Shown: positions 51,180 to 61,364 of the stretch, one piece after another
Layout of the letters: every line of letters begins with the position of its first letter
Position numbering within the stretch: the stretch's first letter is position 1
Notes under the pieces: generated by a model
Told to the model about the DNA's origin: nothing
What the model saw: only the letters and a program-made list of their open reading frames with translations
The model's database searches: none
Assembly: GCF_014844075.1 (NCBI RefSeq)
Contig: NZ_CP062165.1
Coordinates: forward strand, 7,192,001-7,256,000
Reading direction: 5' to 3'
Length of the DNA: 64,000 bases
Source: Paenibacillus sp. JNUCC-31
GTDB taxonomy: Bacteria > Bacillota > Bacilli > Paenibacillales > Paenibacillaceae
Made by a program: the position numbers and the translations under genes

Positions 51180-52820
51180 TTATACAGGCAGTTTTTCCCG
51201 ATATTCTTGTGGAGTAACATCATAGAATTTTTTGAATACACGGATGAAATAGGCGGTATTGTTGTAACCGACCAGTTCGGCGATCTCAAAAACCTTTGTT
51301 GTGGACGTACGTAAATAATATGCTGCCTTTTCCATTCTTAATCGATAGACATATGCAGTAAGTGCTTCTCCAGTCTCCGCCTTATACACCTTGGACAAGT
51401 ATACAGGATGCAGATGCACGTGGTCGGCAATTGCTGGCAGCGACACGTCTGATGCCAAATGCAAATCCACAAAACTTTTAACGCTGCGAACAATGGTGCT
51501 GTGGTTGTCCTTCAGCTCTTGATCAGCGTCATCACGTATGTAATGTAGTGTACGGATGGACCATTCCTGCAATTGCTGTGCGGTAGAGTAGTTGGGAGCT
51601 TGAAAGTAGCGATAGGATTCCATCGGCAGTACAGAAGATATTTGCTTGCCATTTTTATGAATGATGTAAGCAAACGCACCAGCCAAAGCATAATACACCT
51701 CAATCGTTGACTCTGCGATATCATGCTGTTCGCCCGAATGCAGGAGTTCCTCAAAAATAATTTCGATTTTCTGCTCGATATCCTCAAAACGGCCTGCTTC
51801 CAACAGGCTTATTAACGTTGGCGGCTTATATAGGGATCTGATGGCAGGAAGAGGATGGATATCGGTTTCATCTGAAGCTGTCACGAACAAACCCTGAGTC
51901 TGTCCCATCCGTTTGCGCATCGACATAACCGCACGTTCATAAATCTCTTCTATTTCATAAGGGAATTCCCCCCAGTTGGACACGGAAATGGAGATTGCAC
52001 CCTTCAAATACGACTGCACATTCGTTTGAATCTGAGCCGCATAATGCTCAAGCAACGTTTGAGGCTTCTCGTCCTTCTTAAGGCTCATCTTGCTTGCAGG
52101 CTTCATCGTGACCAGGACAACAATGTAATCGTGAACATCCCGTGTATGCCAAATATGAAAATGACCCTGCATGACTTCGCTGATGATATTACAAATGGCA
52201 TATTCCATCAAAGCAAGGTCGCTCTGTGCCATCTCGGACAGATGTTCCTCCATGCGAATGACCAGCATACCCAGATCCTCCCCGACGGAATAGGGTAGTT
52301 CCAGCAAATCAAGCTTCTCTGACAGCGTCTTCTGATCATAGATTTTCCCTGTCAGCAGCTCATGCAGCATCGTGGATCTCAGCAATGGCAAATTATCCTG
52401 AAAGACGTGCAAGGCCCTTTGGTAAGAAGCAGCCGATTCCCATTTTTCCTTGATTCGGTTGACGACGCGCTGGACCGATTCGATGAGATCTTCATCACTA
52501 ACAGGCTTCAGCAAATAATCAAAACTTTCCTGAGCAATCGCCTGCTTCGCATATTCAAAATCAGCGTGACCGGATAATAGAATAGTCTGCACATGCGGCC
52601 ATTTTTCGTGGATGGCTGTAATAAGTGCAATACCTGACATCTCGGGCATGCGTATATCTGTGATAACAATGTCAATGTCGTGATTTTCCATGATTTCGAG
52701 CGCCACCGCTCCGGATAATGCTTCATGGACGGTGCCGATCCCGCAGCTTTCCCACGGAATCGTTTCGGCTAGCGTCTCCACAACTGAACGTTCATCATCC
52801 ACAAGCAATAATTGCAGCAA
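51180..52820 (-). CDS. YesN-like response regulator with AraC output domain
   Basis: 546 aa. The receiver domain has DDE (8-10), Asp55 in IVITDIRMP and Lys in LLKPVS. A long linker follows, then a C-terminal AraC double helix-turn-helix (LHLASDVSLPAIADHVHLHP onward). It lies 10 bp after its kinase gene on the same strand and probably controls the neighbouring transporter and GH16 genes. Confidence 0.92.
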   Translation of the reverse strand: MLQLLLVDDERSVVETLAETIPWESCGIGTVHEALSGAVALEIMENHDIDIVITDIRMPEMSGIALITAIHEKWPHVQTILLSGHADFEYAKQAIAQESFDYLLKPVSDEDLIESVQRVVNRIKEKWESAASYQRALHVFQDNLPLLRSTMLHELLTGKIYDQKTLSEKLDLLELPYSVGEDLGMLVIRMEEHLSEMAQSDLALMEYAICNIISEVMQGHFHIWHTRDVHDYIVVLVTMKPASKMSLKKDEKPQTLLEHYAAQIQTNVQSYLKGAISISVSNWGEFPYEIEEIYERAVMSMRKRMGQTQGLFVTASDETDIHPLPAIRSLYKPPTLISLLEAGRFEDIEQKIEIIFEELLHSGEQHDIAESTIEVYYALAGAFAYIIHKNGKQISSVLPMESYRYFQAPNYSTAQQLQEWSIRTLHYIRDDADQELKDNHSTIVRSVKSFVDLHLASDVSLPAIADHVHLHPVYLSKVYKAETGEALTAYVYRLRMEKAAYYLRTSTTKVFEIAELVGYNNTAYFIRVFKKFYDVTPQEYREKLPV

Positions 52821-52830
52821 GGGAGTTCAC

Positions 52831-54540
52831 CTACTTATCTGTATTCTCGTGCCATATGATATTGACTTTAACGCCACCTAATGAAGAGTGATTATAGGCC
52901 AGTCCTGCCGCCTCACCATACATAAAGGACAATCGCTGATGTACATTCCATGTACCGCAGCCCATATCCTCATCCAGCGGTTTAAGCAGATCCGATTTCA
53001 GTTGATCCAACTGTTCATCCGTCATGCCAAGTCCACTGTCTTCCACGGTAATGGTATACATATCGTCCTTGCAGTCGGCATAGATTCTGATCTCGCCATC
53101 CTCGGACCGGGGCTCAAGACCATGAATAATAGCGTTTTCAATGATAGGCTGAAGTGTCAATCTGGGCACTGTTTTATCTAAAATAGCATGGGGCACGTCA
53201 ATTGTAAAATGCATTCGCTCCAGTCTAAGAGACTGAATCTCCAGATAATTTTTGACCATGGTCAATTCTTCACGAATGGTTGCCAGGTCTTTTTCAGACC
53301 TAGTTATGTATCGATAATATTCTCCCAGATTAAGTGCCATGGCAACTACAGCTTTTTCATTTTTCATCCTCGCCATATTTTTGATATAAAACAGGCAGTT
53401 ATACAGGAAATGGGGATTGATCTGGGATTGCAGCTGTTTTAGCGTAGCTTCTCTACTTCTTAATTTCTCCTCGTATACATTTTCAATCAGCTCCTGAACT
53501 CGCTGCGCCATGATGTTGAAACGGGCAAACAGTAGGCTGAATTCGTTGCGGGCCGTGTACTTCAGGCGAACGGAAAAGTCCCCGGTGGATAAGCGGTTCG
53601 TTCCTCTTACAAGTTGGAGAAGAGGGAGCTGCACACTTCGATAGAGTGTATACAGAACTATAACGCTCATCACAATCAGAACAGCAATGGATGCATAGAA
53701 GAGATTTCGACTGCTTGTAATTGGCCTCAGGATTTGCTGCATCGGCACATAGTCTACATAATACCAGCCGAGGCTTTTGGATTGTATGTACGAGACATAA
53801 TACTCCGTTTGATTCAGTGTGGTTGTGAATCCTCCATTGGCCTGCAACTTTGTATCTTTCAACGAGGACTGGATAGCTTTCAGTGTATCCATTCCGGAGC
53901 TGTTGCTGATTAAGCCATAATCAGGATGAAACATGAATGGATCACCTTTGTTATTTAGTTTGTTTTGATTGAGCAGAGATACTAAATGGTGAACCGGAAA
54001 ACTGATTTTGGTAATTAATTTCGCTTTATCAGGTTTGGCCATCGCAGTCGTCGGATCAGTCGTGTGCCAGATAAAATGATTGTCGGCATAGGTCCAGGAT
54101 TGCGACAGCGGTTCTGTAAATTCATTATCACTGTATGGAATGTAAGTATAATAATCGGTTGATATCACTTTTTTCATTCGGGGGAAGTAGAGGGTAATGG
54201 TCGAATGCCATTTACTTGCTGCATTATACAGATTCATCTTCTCCAGAATGGCACTCCCTACTTTGACACGCTCATAAGGAACATCTTTATAGTCCGGACG
54301 CTGATATTCCTGAATGCTGGAATCCTGTCCGATCGACATTCCGTAGAGAGACAATTGGTAAATGTTGGATTCTACAGAGTCGGCAAACGTTGATAGATGA
54401 TTCATGGTGTTGTTCTGGATTTCATGTTCAATAACTCGCACACTTTCTCTGTTCGAGTAGGTGTAGAGAAACAGCACCAGAATAAGCAGCATCACAAATA
54501 ACAACGTTATTTTGGTAAATACATTCAAACGGCTGAGCAA
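52831..54540 (-). CDS. YesM-like sensor histidine kinase
   Basis: 569 aa, TTG start at 54540 with GAGGAGG 7 bp upstream. N-terminal membrane helix (ITLLFVMLLILVLFLYTYSN), large outside sensor domain (about 35-270), second helix (LFYASIAVLIVMSVIVLYTL), HAMP, His_kinase motif SQINPHFLYN and HATPase_c (ENAIIHG, DSGLGM). It is divergent from the permease genes and co-oriented with the response regulator. It probably senses a beta-glucan oligosaccharide. Confidence 0.92.
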   Translation of the reverse strand: MLSRLNVFTKITLLFVMLLILVLFLYTYSNRESVRVIEHEIQNNTMNHLSTFADSVESNIYQLSLYGMSIGQDSSIQEYQRPDYKDVPYERVKVGSAILEKMNLYNAASKWHSTITLYFPRMKKVISTDYYTYIPYSDNEFTEPLSQSWTYADNHFIWHTTDPTTAMAKPDKAKLITKISFPVHHLVSLLNQNKLNNKGDPFMFHPDYGLISNSSGMDTLKAIQSSLKDTKLQANGGFTTTLNQTEYYVSYIQSKSLGWYYVDYVPMQQILRPITSSRNLFYASIAVLIVMSVIVLYTLYRSVQLPLLQLVRGTNRLSTGDFSVRLKYTARNEFSLLFARFNIMAQRVQELIENVYEEKLRSREATLKQLQSQINPHFLYNCLFYIKNMARMKNEKAVVAMALNLGEYYRYITRSEKDLATIREELTMVKNYLEIQSLRLERMHFTIDVPHAILDKTVPRLTLQPIIENAIIHGLEPRSEDGEIRIYADCKDDMYTITVEDSGLGMTDEQLDQLKSDLLKPLDEDMGCGTWNVHQRLSFMYGEAAGLAYNHSSLGGVKVNIIWHENTDK

Positions 54541-54686
54541 AGTGAAACCTCCTCAATCTCATTAAAATAGTGATATCGTTGTTGCAATATTAGGATATAG
54601 ATTGCAAATTTCGATTGCTATAATTTTAATATACAAGTTCACGATGACTTGTAAAATACAAATTTATAGACATGGGGGATGTAGGG

Positions 54687-55637
54687 GTGAAGGAACATAC
54701 TTTAGAAACGACTCACAAGCGGCGTTCTACCAGGGTGAAGCAGCGCTGGAACATGCAAAGGAACTGGACCTTGCATATGATGCTCGTTCCGGCTGTATTG
54801 CTGGCACTGGTGTTTCAGTACATACCGATGGGTGGCATTGTGATTGCTTTCCAAGATTTTAAGCCTTACCTTGGATTTTCAGAGTCTAAATGGGTAGGAT
54901 GGGATAATTTTAAATATTTGTTTTTATATCCCGATGTAGGTCAAGTGATCTGGAATACACTGGTCATTGCTTTTTTTAAAATTGTTGCAGGGCTTCTTGC
55001 TCCTTTTTTGTTTGCCATTTTATTAAACGAAGTACGTCTGGTTGCTTTTAAAAGAGTGAGTCAGACGCTTGTATATCTGCCGCATTTTCTATCATGGGTT
55101 ATCCTCGGTGGAATTTTGCTCGATATTCTGTCACCGCAAGGGGGCATGGTTAACCAGCTGGTCGTTGCATTTGGAGGGGAGCCTATCTTCTTCCTTGGAG
55201 ATGGAACATGGTTCCGGATCACACTCATTGTCAGTGACGTCTGGAAGGAATTTGGTTTCGGGACAATTGTGTTCCTGGCTTCTCTATCAGGGATCAATCC
55301 TGCGCTTTATGAAGCGGCCGAAGTCGATGGGGCCAATCGGTTCAAACAAACGCTGCATATTACGATTCCGGCATTGATGCCAATTACGATTGTACTGATG
55401 ACACTTTCCATCGGCAATATTCTGAATGCCGGCTTTGATCAGGTATTCAATCTGTATAATCCACTCGTTTATGACAAAGGGGACATCATTGATACCTTTG
55501 TATATCGACTGGGGATTTTAAACGGAAAAATGAGTTTTGCCACAGCAGTAGGATTGTTTAAATCGGTTGTCGCTACAATTCTGATTGTCGTATCGTATAG
55601 AATGGCTTACAAACTGGCCAATTATCGAGTTTTTTAG
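54687..55637 (+). CDS. Sugar ABC transporter permease (LplB-like)
   Basis: 316 aa from the GTG at 54687, with GGGGGA 7 bp upstream; the ATG at 54672 would leave no binding site. Six membrane segments; EAA loop EAAEVDGANRFKQTLHITIPAL. The segment MGGIVIAFQDFKPYLGFSES is an LplB hallmark. Divergent from the kinase gene, and co-transcribed with the next permease 15 bp away. No ATPase is encoded nearby. Confidence 0.9.
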   Translation: MKEHTLETTHKRRSTRVKQRWNMQRNWTLHMMLVPAVLLALVFQYIPMGGIVIAFQDFKPYLGFSESKWVGWDNFKYLFLYPDVGQVIWNTLVIAFFKIVAGLLAPFLFAILLNEVRLVAFKRVSQTLVYLPHFLSWVILGGILLDILSPQGGMVNQLVVAFGGEPIFFLGDGTWFRITLIVSDVWKEFGFGTIVFLASLSGINPALYEAAEVDGANRFKQTLHITIPALMPITIVLMTLSIGNILNAGFDQVFNLYNPLVYDKGDIIDTFVYRLGILNGKMSFATAVGLFKSVVATILIVVSYRMAYKLANYRVF

Positions 55638-55652
55638 AGAGGAGAAAAGGGC

Positions 55653-56531
55653 TTGTATTACAAAACTAGAGGATATCGAATATTCAGCAATGTTAACTAC
55701 ACGTTTCTTGGTATTTTATCATTACTCTGCATTTTGCCTATCATTCATATATTAGCTGTTTCATTCAGCAGTATGGCGCCCGCGTCCTCCAATCTGGTCA
55801 GCTTCTGGCCCATTGGTTTTACAACCGACGCTTATGTAAAAACGTTCGGAAATTCGAACTTTATTAACTCCCTTCTCGTATCTGTCAAGCGGACAGTAAT
55901 TGCTACCGTCATCGGTATGGTCATCATGCTGATTACAGCTTTTCCATTGTCTAAGGAAGATATCAGTTTCAAAGGGCGTTCATTGTACACCTGGTTTTTT
56001 GTTTTTACCATTTTGTTCAGCGGTGGATTGATTCCCAGTTATATTCTGATACAGAAGCTGGGTTTAATGAATACGATCTGGGCGCTTATTCTGCCGGGAG
56101 CTCTGTCGGTATGGAACGTCATTCTCATGATGAATTTCTTCCGGGGATTGCCCAAAGAGCTTGAAGAAGCCGCCTATTTGGATGGAGCAGGCCATATCAA
56201 AACATTGATTCTGGTATACGTTCCATTATCGCTTCCGGCAATCGCTACGCTTTCCTTGTTTACCATGGTATATCAGTGGAATTCCTGGTTCGACGGCATG
56301 ATCTACATGTCTGATATTAAAAATTATCCACTTGCTTCCCTGCTCCAGACGATCATTGTTCAGCAGGATCTCAGCAAAATCAATGTGGACCCTTCTATGC
56401 TGGAGAATATCTCGCAGCGGACGGTACGCGCAGCACAGATTTTTATCGGTGCACTTCCGATCCTGCTTGTCTATCCATTTCTGCAACGCTTTTTTGTCAA
56501 AGGAATCGTTATTGGGGCAGTTAAAGAGTAG
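55653..56531 (+). CDS. Sugar ABC transporter permease (YtcP/LplC-like)
   Basis: 292 aa, TTG start with AGAGAGGAG upstream. Six membrane segments; the EAA loop is EEAAYLDGAGHIKTLILVYV. The C-terminal PFLQRFFVKGIVIGAVKE is typical of the family. Partner of the previous permease. The SLH-GH16 gene follows 40 bp downstream, so transport and surface degradation are probably expressed together. Confidence 0.9.
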   Translation: MYYKTRGYRIFSNVNYTFLGILSLLCILPIIHILAVSFSSMAPASSNLVSFWPIGFTTDAYVKTFGNSNFINSLLVSVKRTVIATVIGMVIMLITAFPLSKEDISFKGRSLYTWFFVFTILFSGGLIPSYILIQKLGLMNTIWALILPGALSVWNVILMMNFFRGLPKELEEAAYLDGAGHIKTLILVYVPLSLPAIATLSLFTMVYQWNSWFDGMIYMSDIKNYPLASLLQTIIVQQDLSKINVDPSMLENISQRTVRAAQIFIGALPILLVYPFLQRFFVKGIVIGAVKE

Positions 56532-56571
56532 AACAGCAAGCACCACCAACAGAGCTAAGGGAGGATGTAAG

Positions 56572-59500
56572 ATGAGAAGAGGATTAGCAAGTATGGTTGC
56601 AGGGTGTTTAGTGGCTTCACTCGTTTTGCCATCATTCGCTGGAGCAGAACGTTTACAGGGACAAGTGGGGACGGGGGACTTGCAGGCGAAAAGCCTGCAA
56701 TCCTCTGTTCCGTATAAAGACCTCACGGGTCACTGGTCACAATCCGCTGTTATGCGGATGCAAGAGTTGGCTTTACTGCAAGGGTACACAGACGGTACGT
56801 TCAAGCCAAATCAGGTGATTAGCCGGGCTGAATTTGTTTCGATTCTGGATCGGGTTTTTGGCTTTGCAGGCGGACCGTCCAATTCATTTGCAGACATGGC
56901 AACAGAAGCTTGGTATTATGACGCGTTAACACGTGCAAACGCTTCCGGAATTATACAGGGAACTGATCCTGAGCATCTTTCTCCAGAAGAACCTATAACC
57001 CGGCAGGATGCAGCGGTCATGGTGGATCGCGCTTTTCAGCTTTCGACGGGTACCGAAAAGGAAAGCGAACTATTGAACTTTGATGATGCGGATAATGTTT
57101 CCGGTTACGCTAGGAAAGCGCTTACTTATTTGGCGAGTGAACATATTATGAAAGGATACCAAGGCAAATTAAATCCCAAATCCCCGATAACTCGCGCAGA
57201 AACGGCACGGCTGTTGTCCGCCATGATCGCAAATGTCGAAGCTTCACCTGGTACATATGAGTCCCAGGTGGATGGCAACTTGATTGTACGGGCATCCAAT
57301 ATTAACTTGAAAAATACGGTTGTAAATGGGAATCTGCTGCTTGCGGAGGGAATTGGCGATGGCTCAGTTGTGCTCCAGGGGGTAACTGTAACTGGAAGCG
57401 TCATCGTTAAAGGTGGTGGCAGTCATTCGATCGACATCACCAACTCCAAGCTGAATCGCATCGTCATTGACAAACGCGGGGAACCTGTCAGAATCGCCGT
57501 TGCGGAAGGAAGCAACATACAGGAGATGATCGTAAAGCAGAAAGCGATCATAGAACTATCTGCAAATAACTTGATCGATTCCCTGACCGTTCTACAGGAA
57601 GCGAATCAAACTCGGATTGACACTAAGGGTAAAATTAAAAATCTAAGTGTGGATGCGAGCGATGTTGTGATCAATGGCGAGAAAGTAAAATCAGGATTGC
57701 GCACATCCATGACGGGAGAAGAGAAACAATCCGCTTCCTCTCAGCCTGGTGATTCAACGAATGCAGGAAATACCCCAACGCAATCAGCTCCGAGTGGGCA
57801 ACCCCCAACTACACCATCAACACCAAGTAATCCGTCCGGTGAAAAGCCGATTCCTGCAACAACGATCCCCCATGATCAATGGGATCTTGTGTGGAATGAT
57901 GAATTCAACGGGTCAGCAGTTGATTCTTCCAAATGGACTGTGCAGGATACGGGATTGGTCTATAACAACGAATTGCAATATTACAGTCCGGATAATACAC
58001 GTATTGTAAAGGATCAGAATCGAAGCGTGCTGCAAATTGAAGCGAAACGCGATCAGAAAGACGGTAAAGATTACACCTCTGGCAAAATGATTTCCAAGGG
58101 GAAAGGTGACTGGACCTACGGCAAGGTGGTTGTTCGTGCAAAGCTTCCTGTAGAAAAGGGCATGTGGCCAGCCATATGGATGATGCCGACAGATGAAGCG
58201 CATTATGGAGGATGGCCTGCGTCTGGAGAAATTGACATTATGGAGCTAATCGGTGGGAAAGAGAACAGCAACAAGGTATACAGCACATTGCATTATGATG
58301 CTGTTAAGCCTGATGGTTCTCATGGACACAATCAGGGCAGCCTCACGCTCCCCGAAGGAGAATCCTTCGCTGACGATTATCATGATTTCCAGGTAGAGTG
58401 GCTTCCGGGCATGATTCGTTTTTATGTCGATGGCAAGCTGCATCATGAAGTAACCAACTGGCAGACCAAGGCTGCGGGTCAGCCGGAATATTTTACTTTT
58501 CCTGCACCATTTGATCGTCCATTTTATCTGATTCTGAATTTGGCGGTTGGAGGAGACTGGCCGGGATCGCCGGAAAGCGATTTTACTTCTGAAGCGATGA
58601 ATGTTGATTTTGTGCGTGTCTACTCATACAAAAATTTAAACCAATGGCCTGATGTAACCACGAATCCAATTGAGCCTGAATCACAACGTGAACCACAAGC
58701 CGATGGAAATCAGATCTACAATGATCAGTTTACGGAAGGTTCTGCTTCCAACGGTGTCCCTTTTCAATGGCAGTTCATTACAAATGCTGGGGGAGCCGCT
58801 GAGGTTACCGTTGTTGAGAATGAGCAGAAAGGTAAAGCAGCGATGGTAAGCATTGCGAACGCCGGAACTGAGAATTATTCGGTTCAGCTCACACAGATGC
58901 CGATCTACGTTAAGAAGGATAAAAAATACAAGATACAGTTTGATGCCAAAGCATCTGCAGATCGTACCATACGTTCCAAATTAACCCAATTTGAAAAAAG
59001 CTGGACGAATTATTCGGGAGAGCAGTCCTTTGCACTCACGACAGATTGGCAATCCTACGAATATACATTCAACATGCGGGATGGCTCCGATAATAATGCC
59101 AGATTCGAGTTTAATTTGGGGCTGGATGACAAAACCGTTCTGCTTGCCAATGTTCGACTGATCGAGATCGGTGAGGCAGATCCGTTGATTGCAGAGCGTA
59201 AAGCATTGCCTGATGGTAACTTCATTTTCAATGGAACGTTCGATCAAGGCAAGGAACGTCTGGGATTCTGGTCCAGCAGCATTCTGGAAGGTGCTGCAGC
59301 CAAGATTAGTGTAAATAACTTTTCGAAATTCCCGATTATGGAGCGCCAACTGGTTGTTGATGTGACGCATACGAATGGTGAGCCTGAGCAGGTTGCGGTA
59401 ACCCAGCCGGATATGAAGCTTGAGGCGAATACAACATATGGCTTTTCCTTTGATGCTAAGGCAGATACCTCGAGAAGCATGGACATGGATCTGGTCAGCG

Positions 59501-61023
59501 CGGAAGGACATTCTGTTCAGGTGCATCAGGGCCAAAATCTCCAGCTTGGACAGGAGATGAAGACGTATACGGGAGAAATCACGATTGGCGATGGAGTGCC
59601 CACCGTGAATGCTAATCTTAGACTACTGTTTGGCAGCTCCAAGGGCACAGCTTATGTAGACAATGTTCGTCTGACGAAACGCGGCAAACCTGTATCGGTC
59701 AATGGCTACGCACACGTGCCTGCAACTGAAGCCTGGAATATGCAAGGCTTGCAGCTGGAGAATTCCGACGAAGGAGGCAAGCATGTTAGCTACATGGATA
59801 AAGGTGATCTGCTGCAATACAAGATCGATGTAGCGAACGACGGCGTTTACGCCCTGTCTGCCCGTATGGCAAGTGGAAAAAGCGATTCGAGCGTTCGTTT
59901 CAGCATCAAAGACGAACAAGGGATCTTTGTCGCAAAATCTGGTCTCAATCTCGGGGATACAGGTGGATGGCAGACCTACAAAACAGTCTATTTCCCGGCA
60001 GTGTCCTTAGCAGCAGGAAAGCAATATTATATTAATTTTGAAGGTGAAAATTATAATACTCGCTGGGTGGATATTTCAAAGAGTAAAGTTCAAAATGGAG
60101 AACTTGCAGCAGACGGTAATCATTGGGAGCTGATCCCTAATGTTCTGACAGCCACCTATTCAGAGAATGCAGGCGTGACGATTGACTTGCCTGACACGAG
60201 CACGAATTGGTGGGATGCCTTGCTGCAACAAAGCCAAATCGAGCTTGGAGCAGGAAAAACATATCGGCTTACATTTGAAGCATCGGCATCCAGTCCCAAA
60301 AAAATGCAAACCGTAATCTCGCAGAACGCTGGAGATTACACAAAGTATATGGATCAGGAAGTAGAGCTAACCGATAGCAAACAGCAGTATGCTTATACAT
60401 TTACCATGGGGGATACCTCAGATGCCGCAGCAGTACTTGCATTTGGCTTGGGTTCTCCGGCAGCCGGCCCACATAACATTTCTATCCAAAACGTGCTGTT
60501 ATTTGAGGTTAATCAGAACGCAGAACAAGGGGGACAGCCTGTTCAAGTCAATCTGATCCCGAATGGCGACTTTGCGAAAGGTGGCGAAAGCTGGTTTAAA
60601 CACGCGGATGGAAACGCCGAAGATCTTGTGATTAACGTAGCGAACCAGCAGCTCGAAGCCCAGATCGGTCAAGCAGGGAACAATCCGTGGGATCGACAGG
60701 TCATTAATGAAGGCTTTGGGATGCAACAGGGTTATAAATATAAACTTACTTTCAATGCCAAAGCGGATAAACCACGTAAAATGGGCATTGGCATCGGCTG
60801 GGTCGACGTTCCAGCAGGCTACGCTTGGCACGGATTCTTTGGAGAGCGAGTGGACCTGTCCACAGAGGAACAGGAGTATACCTACACGTTCGAAGCAACG
60901 GAGCCAAGCTATACGAACAGCCGAATTGTGTTTGACATGGGTAACATTGCTGGAGCCTTAGACGGTAACACAACGATTACGTTGTCTAATGTTAGTTTGA
61001 TTAATATGGGGCTTGCCAAATAA
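56572..61023 (+). CDS. S-layer-anchored modular GH16 beta-glucanase (SLH3-GH16-CBM)
   Basis: 1483 aa from the ATG at 56572 (GGGAGGA upstream); the frame is open further upstream inside the permease gene. Order: signal peptide (about 1-25); three SLH domains (about 48-97, 106-160, 170-222); a beta-helix-like stretch (about 240-385); a Pro/Ser/Thr-rich linker (about 390-425); GH16 (about 437-687) with nucleophile Glu553 and acid/base Glu558 in GEIDIMELIGG, the laminarinase type. Then two CBM4_9-like (about 713-860, 880-1040), one CBM6/35-like (about 1043-1170) and two more CBM4_9-like modules (about 1172-1310, 1324-1483). It degrades beta-1,3-glucan at the cell surface and feeds the transporter upstream. 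Confidence 0.93.
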   Translation: MRRGLASMVAGCLVASLVLPSFAGAERLQGQVGTGDLQAKSLQSSVPYKDLTGHWSQSAVMRMQELALLQGYTDGTFKPNQVISRAEFVSILDRVFGFAGGPSNSFADMATEAWYYDALTRANASGIIQGTDPEHLSPEEPITRQDAAVMVDRAFQLSTGTEKESELLNFDDADNVSGYARKALTYLASEHIMKGYQGKLNPKSPITRAETARLLSAMIANVEASPGTYESQVDGNLIVRASNINLKNTVVNGNLLLAEGIGDGSVVLQGVTVTGSVIVKGGGSHSIDITNSKLNRIVIDKRGEPVRIAVAEGSNIQEMIVKQKAIIELSANNLIDSLTVLQEANQTRIDTKGKIKNLSVDASDVVINGEKVKSGLRTSMTGEEKQSASSQPGDSTNAGNTPTQSAPSGQPPTTPSTPSNPSGEKPIPATTIPHDQWDLVWNDEFNGSAVDSSKWTVQDTGLVYNNELQYYSPDNTRIVKDQNRSVLQIEAKRDQKDGKDYTSGKMISKGKGDWTYGKVVVRAKLPVEKGMWPAIWMMPTDEAHYGGWPASGEIDIMELIGGKENSNKVYSTLHYDAVKPDGSHGHNQGSLTLPEGESFADDYHDFQVEWLPGMIRFYVDGKLHHEVTNWQTKAAGQPEYFTFPAPFDRPFYLILNLAVGGDWPGSPESDFTSEAMNVDFVRVYSYKNLNQWPDVTTNPIEPESQREPQADGNQIYNDQFTEGSASNGVPFQWQFITNAGGAAEVTVVENEQKGKAAMVSIANAGTENYSVQLTQMPIYVKKDKKYKIQFDAKASADRTIRSKLTQFEKSWTNYSGEQSFALTTDWQSYEYTFNMRDGSDNNARFEFNLGLDDKTVLLANVRLIEIGEADPLIAERKALPDGNFIFNGTFDQGKERLGFWSSSILEGAAAKISVNNFSKFPIMERQLVVDVTHTNGEPEQVAVTQPDMKLEANTTYGFSFDAKADTSRSMDMDLVSAEGHSVQVHQGQNLQLGQEMKTYTGEITIGDGVPTVNANLRLLFGSSKGTAYVDNVRLTKRGKPVSVNGYAHVPATEAWNMQGLQLENSDEGGKHVSYMDKGDLLQYKIDVANDGVYALSARMASGKSDSSVRFSIKDEQGIFVAKSGLNLGDTGGWQTYKTVYFPAVSLAAGKQYYINFEGENYNTRWVDISKSKVQNGELAADGNHWELIPNVLTATYSENAGVTIDLPDTSTNWWDALLQQSQIELGAGKTYRLTFEASASSPKKMQTVISQNAGDYTKYMDQEVELTDSKQQYAYTFTMGDTSDAAAVLAFGLGSPAAGPHNISIQNVLLFEVNQNAEQGGQPVQVNLIPNGDFAKGGESWFKHADGNAEDLVINVANQQLEAQIGQAGNNPWDRQVINEGFGMQQGYKYKLTFNAKADKPRKMGIGIGWVDVPAGYAWHGFFGERVDLSTEEQEYTYTFEATEPSYTNSRIVFDMGNIAGALDGNTTITLSNVSLINMGLAK

Positions 61024-61364
61024 CCTATGACCCTATTTGACTAAAGTATCATTAGGAGTAATCATTTCACACCAGTTCGATTAAGCCCCACAACAGTCTG
61101 GATATCACAAGTGCTGCTTGTGTCTGGAGGCTAGGGTCGTGCATTTTTCAATAAATAATTAATGAAGCCTTAAATGCTTTGACCAGAACCAGCGTCTTTG
61201 AGTGTAATCGTGAAGGCACGATATAAAACTCAAACTAAAGAATAGTAAGCTATTTCGGGGGACATCCACAGTCCTGCGGAATAGCTTTTTATTTTTTATA
61301 AAACAAAATGTGACCAAATGCCGTCCGTAAAAGTGTTAAGGATATAAAGGAGGGCAAAACAACC
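61024..61364. other. Intergenic region before second ECF sigma operon
   Basis: Holds a terminator at 61248-61296 and the sigma operon promoter region. No gene is supported. Confidence 0.55.
61248..61296 (+). terminator. Terminator after SLH-GH16 gene
   Basis: AGCTATTTCGGGGGA and TCCTGCGGAATAGCT form a long imperfect stem, followed by a T-rich run. Confidence 0.75.

Noticed and set aside
58981..59535. Open minus-strand frame of 184 codons inside the SLH-GH16 gene
   Set aside because: Antisense shadow of a confident gene with no start signals.
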